A DNA stretch of 33,320 nt from Lentisphaeria bacterium (GTDB lineage: Bacteria > Verrucomicrobiota > Lentisphaeria > Victivallales > Victivallaceae), in NCBI GenBank assembly GCA_017507125.1, contig JAFWBQ010000019.1:1-33320 (forward strand), read 5' to 3'. A program made the translations under genes and the position numbers. How positions within the stretch are numbered: position 1 is the stretch's first letter; each line of letters begins with the position of its first letter. Positions 6,746-13,826 of the stretch are shown piece after piece. The notes below the pieces were generated by a model, which saw only the letters and a list, made by a program, of their open reading frames with translations, did not search any database and was not told the DNA's origin.

Positions 6746-9154
6746 ATGAGTTTGAAGCATATTCTGTCAGCGGTCCTGACGGTCACCGGAGCCGTGCTCT
6801 TTGCTGTTGCTCCGGCTAAAGCAGTGTCTGCTCTCCCCACTGAGATTTCCGCGGTTCTTAAGATGAAAGAACATACGCCCGAAAGCATTGCCGCAAATCC
6901 TGCAGCAGCTATCCGGCAGCTTCAGTATCTCTACGGTAAAGACAGCCGCGCCACCGCTCTTATGGGACTTTGTTATAAAGATGGTTTCGGTGTCCCCGGC
7001 AATCATGCCAAGGCACGGGCGGCTTTTCTTGCTGCCGCGCAGAAAGGTGATTCCATCGGTCAGTTCTGGGGCGGTTTTTATCTGCTCAGAGGTATCGGGG
7101 GCGCCAAGGATGTGCCCAAGGCTGTAGATCTTCTTGAAAGTTCCGCTGTTCAGGGGATCTCCAATGCCATGCTGCTGCTGGCTCATATCTATCTCGAAGG
7201 ATATTTTCAGAACGGCAAGATGATCCTTGCAGAAGATCACCCTCTGGCTCTGCGTTATCTGCGTCGTGCCGCTGCCGGCGGCAATAAAGATGCCGCCATG
7301 GTTCTGGGTGACTGGTTCTTCAAAGGCGGGGTCATCAAGAATGATCCTGTGCAGGCCCGTGAGTGGTACGTTTCCGCTCAGGGAAGTCCCGCAAGTGAAG
7401 CTGCTGTGGCAGAAGTCGACTTCGAGAACGGTGGTTCTGCTGAGGTCAAAAACGAGGCATGGAACAAACTTCAGCAGCTTGCTGCCGCCGGAAATGTCCG
7501 TGCTCAGGTTTACGTTGGAACTGTGTTCTACAAAAGAGGCGAGGACGCCAAAGCTGTTGCTCAGGCTGAAGCCGCTATGAAGAAAAATTACCCTGCGGCT
7601 TATACCTTGCGTGCTCTCATCGCCCGTAAGGCTAAGCAGTCGAATTGGAGCACACTGATGGTTAAAGCCGCTGAAGGCGGAGATCCCGATGCCATGGCTG
7701 CCGCCGGGTTCCATCTGGCAACAGCTTCCCGGGGTGCCCAGTCCGGCAGGGGACTGGATATGCTTGAACGTGCCGCCCGCAGAGGTGTCCTTGACGGAAA
7801 AGTCAAATTGGGCCGTATCTATCTGCAGGGTGTTCTGCTCCCTAAAGATGAAGTCAAGGCTTTCGGTTATTTTAAGGATTCATCAGAAAAGGGAAGTAGC
7901 GAAGGTAAGTACTATCTTTCTCTCTGCTATTTCAAAGGCTACGGCTGTAAGGTCAATCTGGAGCGCGCCGCTCAGTTGGCACAGGAAGCTGCTAAAACCG
8001 GTGACAGCTATGCTCAAACCCTTTATGCAACCTATTTGCGGGACGGTGTGGGCGTGCCCCGGAACACCATGGCTGCCGTGACATATTTGGAGATGGCTGC
8101 CAAACAGGGAAATAAGCATGCCACCATGCTGCTTTCTGATTTGATCAGCAAGGCTCATGATGTCAAAAGCACTGAGATCGGTTCCGGATTGGCTCTGGTG
8201 CAGAAATCTGCCGTTGACGGCGATGCTCCTGCTGCTTATTCTCTGGGTATGATGTACACCGAAGGTATCAAGCTCCCCCGTGACTATGCTCTCGGGCGCA
8301 AGAATCTTGAACTTGCCACCCGGAACAACTATCCTCCTGCCTACGCTGCTCTTGCAGATTACTACTTCAACGGTTGGGGTGTCAAACGGGATCCCGCCAA
8401 AGCACACAAACTTCTTGCTGAGGGCAGAAAGCTCCGCAACGGGGATTCTGTTGTGAAACAGGGTATTGCCAAACTCAATGGTATTGGCGTCAAAAAAGAT
8501 GTTGCCGGCGCCCTGAGGGATTTCCGTGAAGGTGCCCGTTTGGGGGCTTCCGAAGGTGAACTCCGGTTGGGATTTGCTTATGCAAGGGGCACCGGTGTGC
8601 CCATCAATGCTGTGACCGCCTACAATCACTACCGTCGTGCCGCTGCCATGGGCAACGCCACCGGTTATTTGATGGTTGCCCTCTGTTTCCGTGACGGAGT
8701 CGGTGTCAAGCAGAATCTCGCTTCCGCCCATCAGTATCTGAAGGAGTCAGTCAGACAGGGCAACTCCACAGCCATGTATGAAATGGGACTGTTCTATGCC
8801 AACGGCACCTTTGTCAAGAAAGATATCACTGAAGCTGTCAAGTGGTTCCGCCGCGCCGCCGAAAGCGGCAACAGTTACGGTGTCTACGAGCTGGCATGCT
8901 GCTATGAAAACGGCAGAGGTGTCGCCAAAGATCCTGCCAGAGCCGCTTCCCTTTACAAAATCGCAGCCGATGCCGGCAACCGCTATGCCCAGTTCATGAT
9001 CGGCAGATGCTACGAAGGCGGTTTGGGAGTCACTCAGGATAAATACGAAGCTGTCAGATGGTATAAGAAAGCCGGTCAGGGTGCTGGCGGTTTCAAATAT
9101 GCAGCGCAGCGTGCAAAAGAACTTCAGGCAGAGTTGGAAAAACTCGTTTTGTAA
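6746..9154 (+). CDS. Large exported Sel1-repeat (TPR-like) protein
   Basis: This 802-aa protein has an N-terminal signal peptide (MSLKHILSAVLTVTGAVLFA, cleavage probably after PAKA near residue 26). More than a dozen Sel1-like repeats of about 36 residues fill the rest of the chain. Typical units read AMLLLAHIYLEGY, GKVKLGRIYLQGVLLPKDEV, LRLGFAYARGTGVPINAVTAY and YELACCYENGRGVAKDPARAA. Sel1 repeats form an alpha-solenoid that binds other proteins. No enzymatic domain or second membrane segment is visible. It is likely periplasmic or surface-exposed and may act as a scaffold. The ATG follows ttgaggtaata. The 79-aa DUF3467-like gene lies 35 nt downstream and a TolC-like lipoprotein follows that. 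The partner cannot be predicted from sequence. Confidence 0.88.
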   Translation: MSLKHILSAVLTVTGAVLFAVAPAKAVSALPTEISAVLKMKEHTPESIAANPAAAIRQLQYLYGKDSRATALMGLCYKDGFGVPGNHAKARAAFLAAAQKGDSIGQFWGGFYLLRGIGGAKDVPKAVDLLESSAVQGISNAMLLLAHIYLEGYFQNGKMILAEDHPLALRYLRRAAAGGNKDAAMVLGDWFFKGGVIKNDPVQAREWYVSAQGSPASEAAVAEVDFENGGSAEVKNEAWNKLQQLAAAGNVRAQVYVGTVFYKRGEDAKAVAQAEAAMKKNYPAAYTLRALIARKAKQSNWSTLMVKAAEGGDPDAMAAAGFHLATASRGAQSGRGLDMLERAARRGVLDGKVKLGRIYLQGVLLPKDEVKAFGYFKDSSEKGSSEGKYYLSLCYFKGYGCKVNLERAAQLAQEAAKTGDSYAQTLYATYLRDGVGVPRNTMAAVTYLEMAAKQGNKHATMLLSDLISKAHDVKSTEIGSGLALVQKSAVDGDAPAAYSLGMMYTEGIKLPRDYALGRKNLELATRNNYPPAYAALADYYFNGWGVKRDPAKAHKLLAEGRKLRNGDSVVKQGIAKLNGIGVKKDVAGALRDFREGARLGASEGELRLGFAYARGTGVPINAVTAYNHYRRAAAMGNATGYLMVALCFRDGVGVKQNLASAHQYLKESVRQGNSTAMYEMGLFYANGTFVKKDITEAVKWFRRAAESGNSYGVYELACCYENGRGVAKDPARAASLYKIAADAGNRYAQFMIGRCYEGGLGVTQDKYEAVRWYKKAGQGAGGFKYAAQRAKELQAELEKLVL

Positions 9155-9189
9155 TGAGTTAAAGAATAAAATCGAAAGGAAATGTAACT

Positions 9190-9429
9190 ATGTGTCAGAA
9201 AGAAATTTTCGCTGATGGTATCGGTCAGATCCACTTCGCCGGAGCCATGGTCCGTTTTGACTTTGTCACCCTTCAGCCCGGTGCTGAAGGCCAGGCTCCC
9301 GTGCCCGAAAGCAGCATCCGTGTCATCATGCCTCCCCAGGGTTTCCTGAGCGCCTACAACTCCATGCAGCAGCTCATCGACAAACTGCTGGAAGCCGGCG
9401 TCCTCAAGAAGAACGAAGCTGCCAACTGA
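9190..9429 (+). CDS. Small DUF3467-like protein
   Basis: This 79-aa protein has no signal peptide or membrane segment. Its layout is a strand pair (QIHFAGAMVRFDFVTLQPG), a variable loop, a strand ending in VRIVMPPQ-like sequence (SIRVIMPPQGF) and a C-terminal helix (NSMQQLIDKLLEAGVLKK). This resembles DUF3467 proteins, whose function is unknown, but the match is by recollected pattern and is not certain. A good ribosome-binding site (gaaaggaa) precedes the ATG. It sits 35 nt after the Sel1 gene, so the two may share a transcript. A hairpin follows the stop codon. Function unknown. Confidence 0.7.
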   Translation: MCQKEIFADGIGQIHFAGAMVRFDFVTLQPGAEGQAPVPESSIRVIMPPQGFLSAYNSMQQLIDKLLEAGVLKKNEAAN

Positions 9430-9446
9430 CAGTTGATCCAATGACT

Positions 9447-9479
9447 TTCTTCTTCCCGGTATGATCCGGGGAGAAGAGG
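9447..9479 (+). terminator. Strong hairpin after the small protein (no T-tract)
   Basis: cttcttcccgg (9449-9459) pairs with ccggggagaag (9466-9476) around a 6-nt loop, with one G-T pair. Another one to three pairs are possible at the base. No run of T follows, so it may be an mRNA-stabilising or attenuating structure rather than a complete terminator. Confidence 0.5.
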
Positions 9480-9609
9480 TCAGATGTGAGAGTCTGAAGA
9501 CGTCAAGCACAGCTTCCGGGAAAGTTGTTCCGGGGAATTGTTCTTGAGTTTTCGGCAAATTTTAAGTTAAATTTATTAACAGACAACATAAACAACAGGG
9601 ATTGAAAGT

Positions 9610-11271
9610 ATGAAGAAAATCAATCAAATCGTCGCCGGAGTCGCGGTTTTGGCAATCGCATGTCTCTTCTCTGGTTGCCAGAGTATGGAAGATTACCGCA
9701 ATGAGCGTGCCGAGTATGCCATCAAACATTTTGAAGGCGCCAAGTACCGTGAACTGGTGGAAGGTAAGAAATTGACACTTCAGGAGTGTATCGACCTTGC
9801 CAGACAGCACAATCTGGATCTTCAGGTCAGCAGACTTGAGGAAAAGGTCGCCCGCGAAATGAAGACCGCTGAGATGCTGGGTATGCTCCCTGAACTCAAT
9901 ATCAACGATACAGCCACTGTCCGTAACAACACTGCCGCTTCTTCAAGCAAGAAGGTGGGTGAAAGCGGTCTGACCTATGGTTACTCCACCAGCCAGGAGC
10001 GTGATGTCAACTACTTCAATATCGACCTTGCCTTGAGCGTTCTTGACTTCGGTCTGGCATTCTTCAACACCCAGCAGGCTCAGGATCGCGTTTATATGCG
10101 TGAACAGCGCACACTCCGCGCCGCCCAGAACCTGACCCTTGATGTTGTCCGTGCCTACTTCTCCGTTGCCGCCGCTCAGAAAGCCATCAAGATCACCTCC
10201 GGACTTCTTGAAGAATGCCGCAACCGTTACGAATTGATCCAGAAACTGGGTAAGAAAGGTCAGATCGACCCCTTCCGCGCCTTTGATGAAACCCGTCGTT
10301 TCATTGACATGGAAAAGCGTCTGACCAACTACGTCCGCAGCTACCAGAACAGCTGCGTTGAGCTGCGTTCCCTTCTGGGTATGGCTCCCTCCGGCAAGAT
10401 CGTTGTTGAAGACGCCTATCTCAACCAATTGCCCGATTACGAGCTCCCCAATATTGAACTGATGGAGCAGATCACTCTTTTCAAACGTCCCGAACTCTAC
10501 GAAATCGACATCCAGCGTCACATCAATATTCTGGAAGTCCGCAAAGAGATCGTGATGATGTTCCCCCAGGTCCGTATTTTCTATGATTTCACCAACTCCA
10601 GCAACTCCTTCCTCTACCACATGAACTGGTGGGAACTTGGTATCCGTGCCGCATACAATCTGCTCAAGATTCCGGTGCATGTTTCCAGAGCCATTGCTAT
10701 GAACAAGCAGGTTGCTGCCGACGAAAAGCGTGGTTTTGCTCAGGCTATCGCTGTTATGGCTCAGGTTCGTATTGCACACGCCAATCTTCAGGCAACCAAG
10801 GAGCGTTACGATATCGACGCCAAGACTTACAGAGCTTTTGCTGAGAATCTGGCTCAGGCCCGCCGTACGGTCCGCTCCGGTGATTTGTCACAGCTCCAGT
10901 TGGATCACATCCGTCTTGCCACTGCCGAGACTGAAATCGAGCGTCTGATGTCTCTGGGCAACTACTATGTTTCATACTACCGTATGCTCAATGCTGTGGG
11001 TATCAACTCCATCAGTGCCAAGAGCATCTCTCAGATCCGTGCTGAACTTGAGACTGCCAAGCGTCGCGCCGCCAAGGAGCTTGAACTTGCCCGCCGTGAG
11101 TACAATGCCCGTATGGCTGCTGCTACTGCCAAATCTGAAGAAGCCGATGTGGTTTCCATCAGCTCAAAGGTTGTCAATCAGCCACTGACCAACTTCGGTT
11201 CTGTTGATTTCCTTTCCATTTACGACTCCACCCCTGCCAGAGCTGAGAAAGCCGGCAAAGGCGGCAAGTAA
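9610..11271 (+). CDS. TolC-family outer membrane efflux lipoprotein
   Basis: This 553-aa protein has a lipoprotein-type signal (MKKINQIVAGVAVLAIACLF) ending in SGC, with the lipidated Cys at about residue 23. The body is largely long helices with two similar halves, as in outer-membrane efflux proteins: LTLQECIDLARQHNLDLQVSR near residue 55, and later AQVRIAHANLQATKERYDI and LAQARRTVRSGDLSQLQLD. Such proteins form trimeric outer-membrane exit ducts for type I secretion or RND pumps. No inner-membrane pump or adaptor gene is adjacent, which is common. The C-terminus has a Lys/Ala-rich helix and a short tail. The start is preceded by gattgaaag and is the only one that gives the signal peptide. 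Confidence 0.88.
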   Translation: MKKINQIVAGVAVLAIACLFSGCQSMEDYRNERAEYAIKHFEGAKYRELVEGKKLTLQECIDLARQHNLDLQVSRLEEKVAREMKTAEMLGMLPELNINDTATVRNNTAASSSKKVGESGLTYGYSTSQERDVNYFNIDLALSVLDFGLAFFNTQQAQDRVYMREQRTLRAAQNLTLDVVRAYFSVAAAQKAIKITSGLLEECRNRYELIQKLGKKGQIDPFRAFDETRRFIDMEKRLTNYVRSYQNSCVELRSLLGMAPSGKIVVEDAYLNQLPDYELPNIELMEQITLFKRPELYEIDIQRHINILEVRKEIVMMFPQVRIFYDFTNSSNSFLYHMNWWELGIRAAYNLLKIPVHVSRAIAMNKQVAADEKRGFAQAIAVMAQVRIAHANLQATKERYDIDAKTYRAFAENLAQARRTVRSGDLSQLQLDHIRLATAETEIERLMSLGNYYVSYYRMLNAVGINSISAKSISQIRAELETAKRRAAKELELARREYNARMAAATAKSEEADVVSISSKVVNQPLTNFGSVDFLSIYDSTPARAEKAGKGGK

Positions 11272-11360
11272 TCACTCCTGTCCTTTTGCCCGCCGGGGGG
11301 AGAGAGGTTCAGTTGATGCATTTCTCTGCTCTTCCCGGTAAATTCCAGGGCAAAGGTTTC

Positions 11361-11389
11361 AGGCGATCTTTCAACAGGTCGCCTTTTTT
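11361..11389 (+). terminator. Intrinsic terminator after the TolC-like gene
   Basis: AGGCGATC (11361-11368) pairs with GGTCGCCT (11377-11384) and is followed by six T. Upstream, 11281-11359 can also fold: tttgccc pairs with gggcaaa, and ccgggggga with tcttcccgg. The whole 181-nt gap 11272-11452 is therefore structured. The downstream operon starts 64 nt later, and no clear promoter is visible for it. Confidence 0.8.
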
Positions 11390-11452
11390 CGTGAAATCCT
11401 CAACTCTGTGTAAGTTTACTTTAACATCTCTTTTAGAAAGGACCTGATTATA

Positions 11453-11758
11453 ATGAGTAAATGTCCCTACTGCAATATTGAAGTCAGCGAAAGTGCTATT
11501 GAAGTTGAAGACGGCTGCTGCCCCGAGTGCGGTGCCATGATAAGCGCTCCGGATCTCGTCATGTGCGACGATGATATGGAGGATGAAGACGAATTTGATT
11601 ACGACGAAGATCAGGAGGATATCTTCGGCGATTTGGATGAGGATGATGAATTTCAGCATGCCAACGAATTTGATGATGATGAATTTGAAGGCATTGATGA
11701 TGACGAATTCGACGATGAAGAATTCGATGATGAAGAGTTTGACGACGACGAGGAATAA
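11453..11758 (+). CDS. Small zinc-ribbon protein with extremely acidic tail
   Basis: This 101-aa protein has two parts. Residues 1-35 form a probable zinc ribbon with CPYC (Cys4, Cys7) and CCPEC (Cys23, Cys26). Residues 38-101 are almost entirely Asp and Glu with spaced Phe residues (repeats like DDEEFDDEEFDDDEE). The DNA behind the tail is an imperfect GAT/GAA repeat. Such acidic tails can mimic nucleic acid or bind basic proteins, but no function is known here. The ATG follows agaaaggac. It ends 2 nt before queD, so it heads and is coupled to the queuosine precursor operon. It could be a regulator or metal-related helper of that pathway; this is speculation. Confidence 0.8.
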   Translation: MSKCPYCNIEVSESAIEVEDGCCPECGAMISAPDLVMCDDDMEDEDEFDYDEDQEDIFGDLDEDDEFQHANEFDDDEFEGIDDDEFDDEEFDDEEFDDDEE

Positions 11759-11760
11759 TA

Positions 11761-12132
11761 ATGTTTGATATTGAGATCCGCAGAACTTTTTCTGCCGCCC
11801 ATCAGCTTAAAGGTTATGACGGCGACTGCCGCAACCTTCACGGGCACAATTATAATGTCATCGCTGTTGTCAGAACTGATAAACTCAATGAGATCGGCAT
11901 CGCTCTTGACTTCAAGAAGCTGAAGGCCGCTCTTGACGGAATCCTTGACGGATACGACCATAAAAATCTTTCTGAGCTGCCCGAATATCAGGAGCTCAAC
12001 CCTACAAGTGAAGTGATGGCAATGAAGATCTACCGCCGTCTCAGTGATATCGTCAATGACGGTACGGTGAAGGTCCGCAGTATCCGTATTGAGGAGTCAA
12101 GTTCCTCAGGCTGTACTTATTTCGAGGAGTAA
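11761..12132 (+). CDS. queD: 6-carboxy-5,6,7,8-tetrahydropterin synthase
   Basis: QueD converts 7,8-dihydroneopterin triphosphate to 6-carboxytetrahydropterin in the preQ0/queuosine pathway. The 123-aa protein has the zinc-binding histidines (FSAAH and LHGHNY) and the catalytic Cys in GDCRNLHGHNY. It also has the catalytic Asp-His in GYDHKNLSE and the substrate-binding Glu near the C-terminus (RIEESSSSGCTYFEE). Normal length for a QueD T-fold protein. It lies 2 nt after the zinc-ribbon gene, and queE follows. The adjacent QueE and QueC distinguish it from a mammalian-type pyruvoyl-tetrahydropterin synthase. Confidence 0.96.
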   Translation: MFDIEIRRTFSAAHQLKGYDGDCRNLHGHNYNVIAVVRTDKLNEIGIALDFKKLKAALDGILDGYDHKNLSELPEYQELNPTSEVMAMKIYRRLSDIVNDGTVKVRSIRIEESSSSGCTYFEE

Positions 12133-12142
12133 GTTCCCTAAA

Positions 12143-12784
12143 GTGCGTGTTTGTGAAACTTTTGCCAGTCTTCAGGGGGAGTCCACCCACGCCGGGAGAA
12201 AGTGTTTTTTCATCCGGCTCATGGGCTGCAACCTCAACTGTTCCTACTGTGATACCGGTTATGCCCGCAGCTTTGAAGGGGGGGAGGAGCGTTCTGTTGA
12301 CTCTCTTGTTGAAGAGGTCATTGCAAGCGGTCTTACCCTGGCTGAGATCACCGGGGGGGAGCCTCTGTGTGCTTCTGAAACTCCTTTGCTCTGCCGTAAG
12401 CTCCTTGATGCCGGCATTGAGGTCCTCATCGAGACAAACGGTTCGCTGCCCATAGACAGTTTGCCCGGAGAGGTCAGGAAAATCGTCGACTGCAAACTGC
12501 CGGACTCCGGTATGAGTTCTTTCATCTGTTACGACAATTTTAAGCTGCTTCAGAAACATGATGAAGTCAAATTTGTCATATCTTCACGCAGGGACTTTGA
12601 TTTCGCCTGCGATATAATCGTTAAATACGCCCTTTTTGAACGTACCTCCCATCTTATTGCCAGTCCGGTGTGGGGCAGAGTCGCTTTTGACGAGCTGAGT
12701 TCCTGGGTCATGGAATCTCCGCTTCCCTGGCGGATGCAGCTGCAGATGCATAAACTTATCTGGGGAGATCGCCGGGGCGTTTGA
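12143..12784 (+). CDS. queE: 7-carboxy-7-deazaguanine synthase (radical SAM)
   Basis: QueE rearranges 6-carboxytetrahydropterin to 7-carboxy-7-deazaguanine using S-adenosylmethionine and a 4Fe-4S cluster. The protein has ETFASLQGESTHAG, typical of the QueE N-terminus, then GCNLNCSYCDT, a CX3CX2C cluster motif. The SAM-binding ITGGEPLC and the later IETNGSLP follow. No ATG is available near the start. GTG at 12143 (213 aa) fits the family N-terminus, and gaggag (about 12124-12129) lies 13 nt upstream, a long spacing. A TTG at 12089 would add 18 residues overlapping queD and is less likely. The start is therefore uncertain; the family is not. Confidence 0.94.
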   Translation: MRVCETFASLQGESTHAGRKCFFIRLMGCNLNCSYCDTGYARSFEGGEERSVDSLVEEVIASGLTLAEITGGEPLCASETPLLCRKLLDAGIEVLIETNGSLPIDSLPGEVRKIVDCKLPDSGMSSFICYDNFKLLQKHDEVKFVISSRRDFDFACDIIVKYALFERTSHLIASPVWGRVAFDELSSWVMESPLPWRMQLQMHKLIWGDRRGV

Positions 12785-12794
12785 GGAGTCTTTT

Positions 12795-13472
12795 ATGGAA
12801 AAAGCAATCGTTTTACTCTCTGGCGGTTTGGATTCCGCCACATGCCTTGCCATCGCCCGCTCAAAGGGCTTTGAATGTTACACACTCGCTTTTGATTACG
12901 GTCAGCGTCACAGATGCGAACTTGAACGCGCCGCTCTCATTTCCAAAACTCTGGGGGCTGTGAAACATTCTGTGATGACCATTGATCTGAGGCAGTGGGG
13001 CGGTTCAGCGCTGACTGATGACGCCATTGATGTTCCTGCCGCCAACGGCACCGGTGAGATGCCTGTGACCTACGTTCCCGCACGGAACATGATTTTTCTT
13101 TCATTTGCTGCTGCCTGGGGAGAGATCCTTAAGGCAAGACATATTTTTATCGGTGTCAACAGTGTGGATTACTCCGGATATCCCGATTGCCGCGCCGCCT
13201 TTATCGAATCTTTCAAAAAGACAGCTGATTTGGGAACATGTGCCTCTGATGAGGGATGGGCGTGGCAGATTGAAACGCCCCTTCAGGCAATGAGCAAAGG
13301 AGAGATCATCCGTACCGGCACGGCTCTGGGGGTCGATTATGCTATGACTGTGAGCTGTTATGACCCTGACAGTGACGGCAGGGCATGCGGTATCTGCGAC
13401 AGCTGTACGCTCCGCAGAGCCGGTTTCGCTGATGCCGGTCTCCCTGACCCCACTCTTTATCAGGAGCGCTGA
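12795..13472 (+). CDS. queC: 7-cyano-7-deazaguanine (preQ0) synthase
   Basis: QueC makes preQ0 from 7-carboxy-7-deazaguanine and ammonia with ATP. The 225-aa protein starts with the PP-loop SGGLDSAT, followed by FDYGQRH, VPARNMIFLS and GVNSVDYSGYPDCR. It ends with the zinc-binding cysteines of SCYDPDSDGRACGICDSC. All key residues are present and length is typical. tgaggag sits 6 nt before the ATG and overlaps the end of queE. Downstream steps (QueF, Tgt, QueA) are not in the window, so whether preQ0 goes to tRNA queuosine or another 7-deazapurine product cannot be seen here. Confidence 0.97.
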   Translation: MEKAIVLLSGGLDSATCLAIARSKGFECYTLAFDYGQRHRCELERAALISKTLGAVKHSVMTIDLRQWGGSALTDDAIDVPAANGTGEMPVTYVPARNMIFLSFAAAWGEILKARHIFIGVNSVDYSGYPDCRAAFIESFKKTADLGTCASDEGWAWQIETPLQAMSKGEIIRTGTALGVDYAMTVSCYDPDSDGRACGICDSCTLRRAGFADAGLPDPTLYQER

Positions 13473-13475
13473 AGG

Positions 13476-13826
13476 ATGGATAAGATCCGCATCGAAGGCA
13501 TCGCTGTCAACGCCCTTATCGGCACTCTTCCTCATGAGCGTATCAGACGGCAGAAACTCATTATTGATATTGAGATCGGACTTGATCTCAAAGCGGCGGC
13601 TGCTTCTGATGATCTTTTCAAGAGTGTGGATTACTCTGATATCGAAAGGCGCACCCTTGATATCGTCAGTAAAAGTTCCTTTTATCTTCTTGAGGCACTT
13701 GCCGGTGCCATTGGCAATATGCTGCTTTCTTACGACCTTGTCCAATACGGCAAGGTATCCCTTTTCAAGGCTGCCGGAAGCGCCGCGGGCAAAGGTGTGC
13801 GCGTTGAAATGGAGTTTCTGAAATGA
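13476..13826 (+). CDS. folB: Dihydroneopterin aldolase
   Basis: FolB cleaves 7,8-dihydroneopterin to 6-hydroxymethyl-7,8-dihydropterin and glycolaldehyde in folate synthesis. The 116-aa protein has IRIEGIAVNALIGTLPHERIRRQ with the family Glu, VDYSDIERR and a C-terminal VSLFKAAGS with the catalytic Lys position. It shares the T-fold with QueD, and both families act on dihydroneopterin-type substrates from GTP cyclohydrolase I. Its place 3 nt after queC therefore joins the folate and queuosine branches. The stop overlaps the mutS start (ATGA). A related epimerase activity is possible in this family. Confidence 0.9.
   Translation: MDKIRIEGIAVNALIGTLPHERIRRQKLIIDIEIGLDLKAAAASDDLFKSVDYSDIERRTLDIVSKSSFYLLEALAGAIGNMLLSYDLVQYGKVSLFKAAGSAAGKGVRVEMEFLK

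Noticed and set aside
11300..11350. preQ1 riboswitch upstream of the queuosine operon
   Set aside because: An agaggttc segment resembles the start of the preQ1-I motif. The required A-rich tail and pseudoknot bases are missing, and the element precedes the TolC terminator.
11650..11757. Microsatellite-like GAT/GAA repeat as a mobile or CRISPR-like repeat
   Set aside because: It is the coding sequence of the acidic tail, in frame and imperfect, with no spacers.
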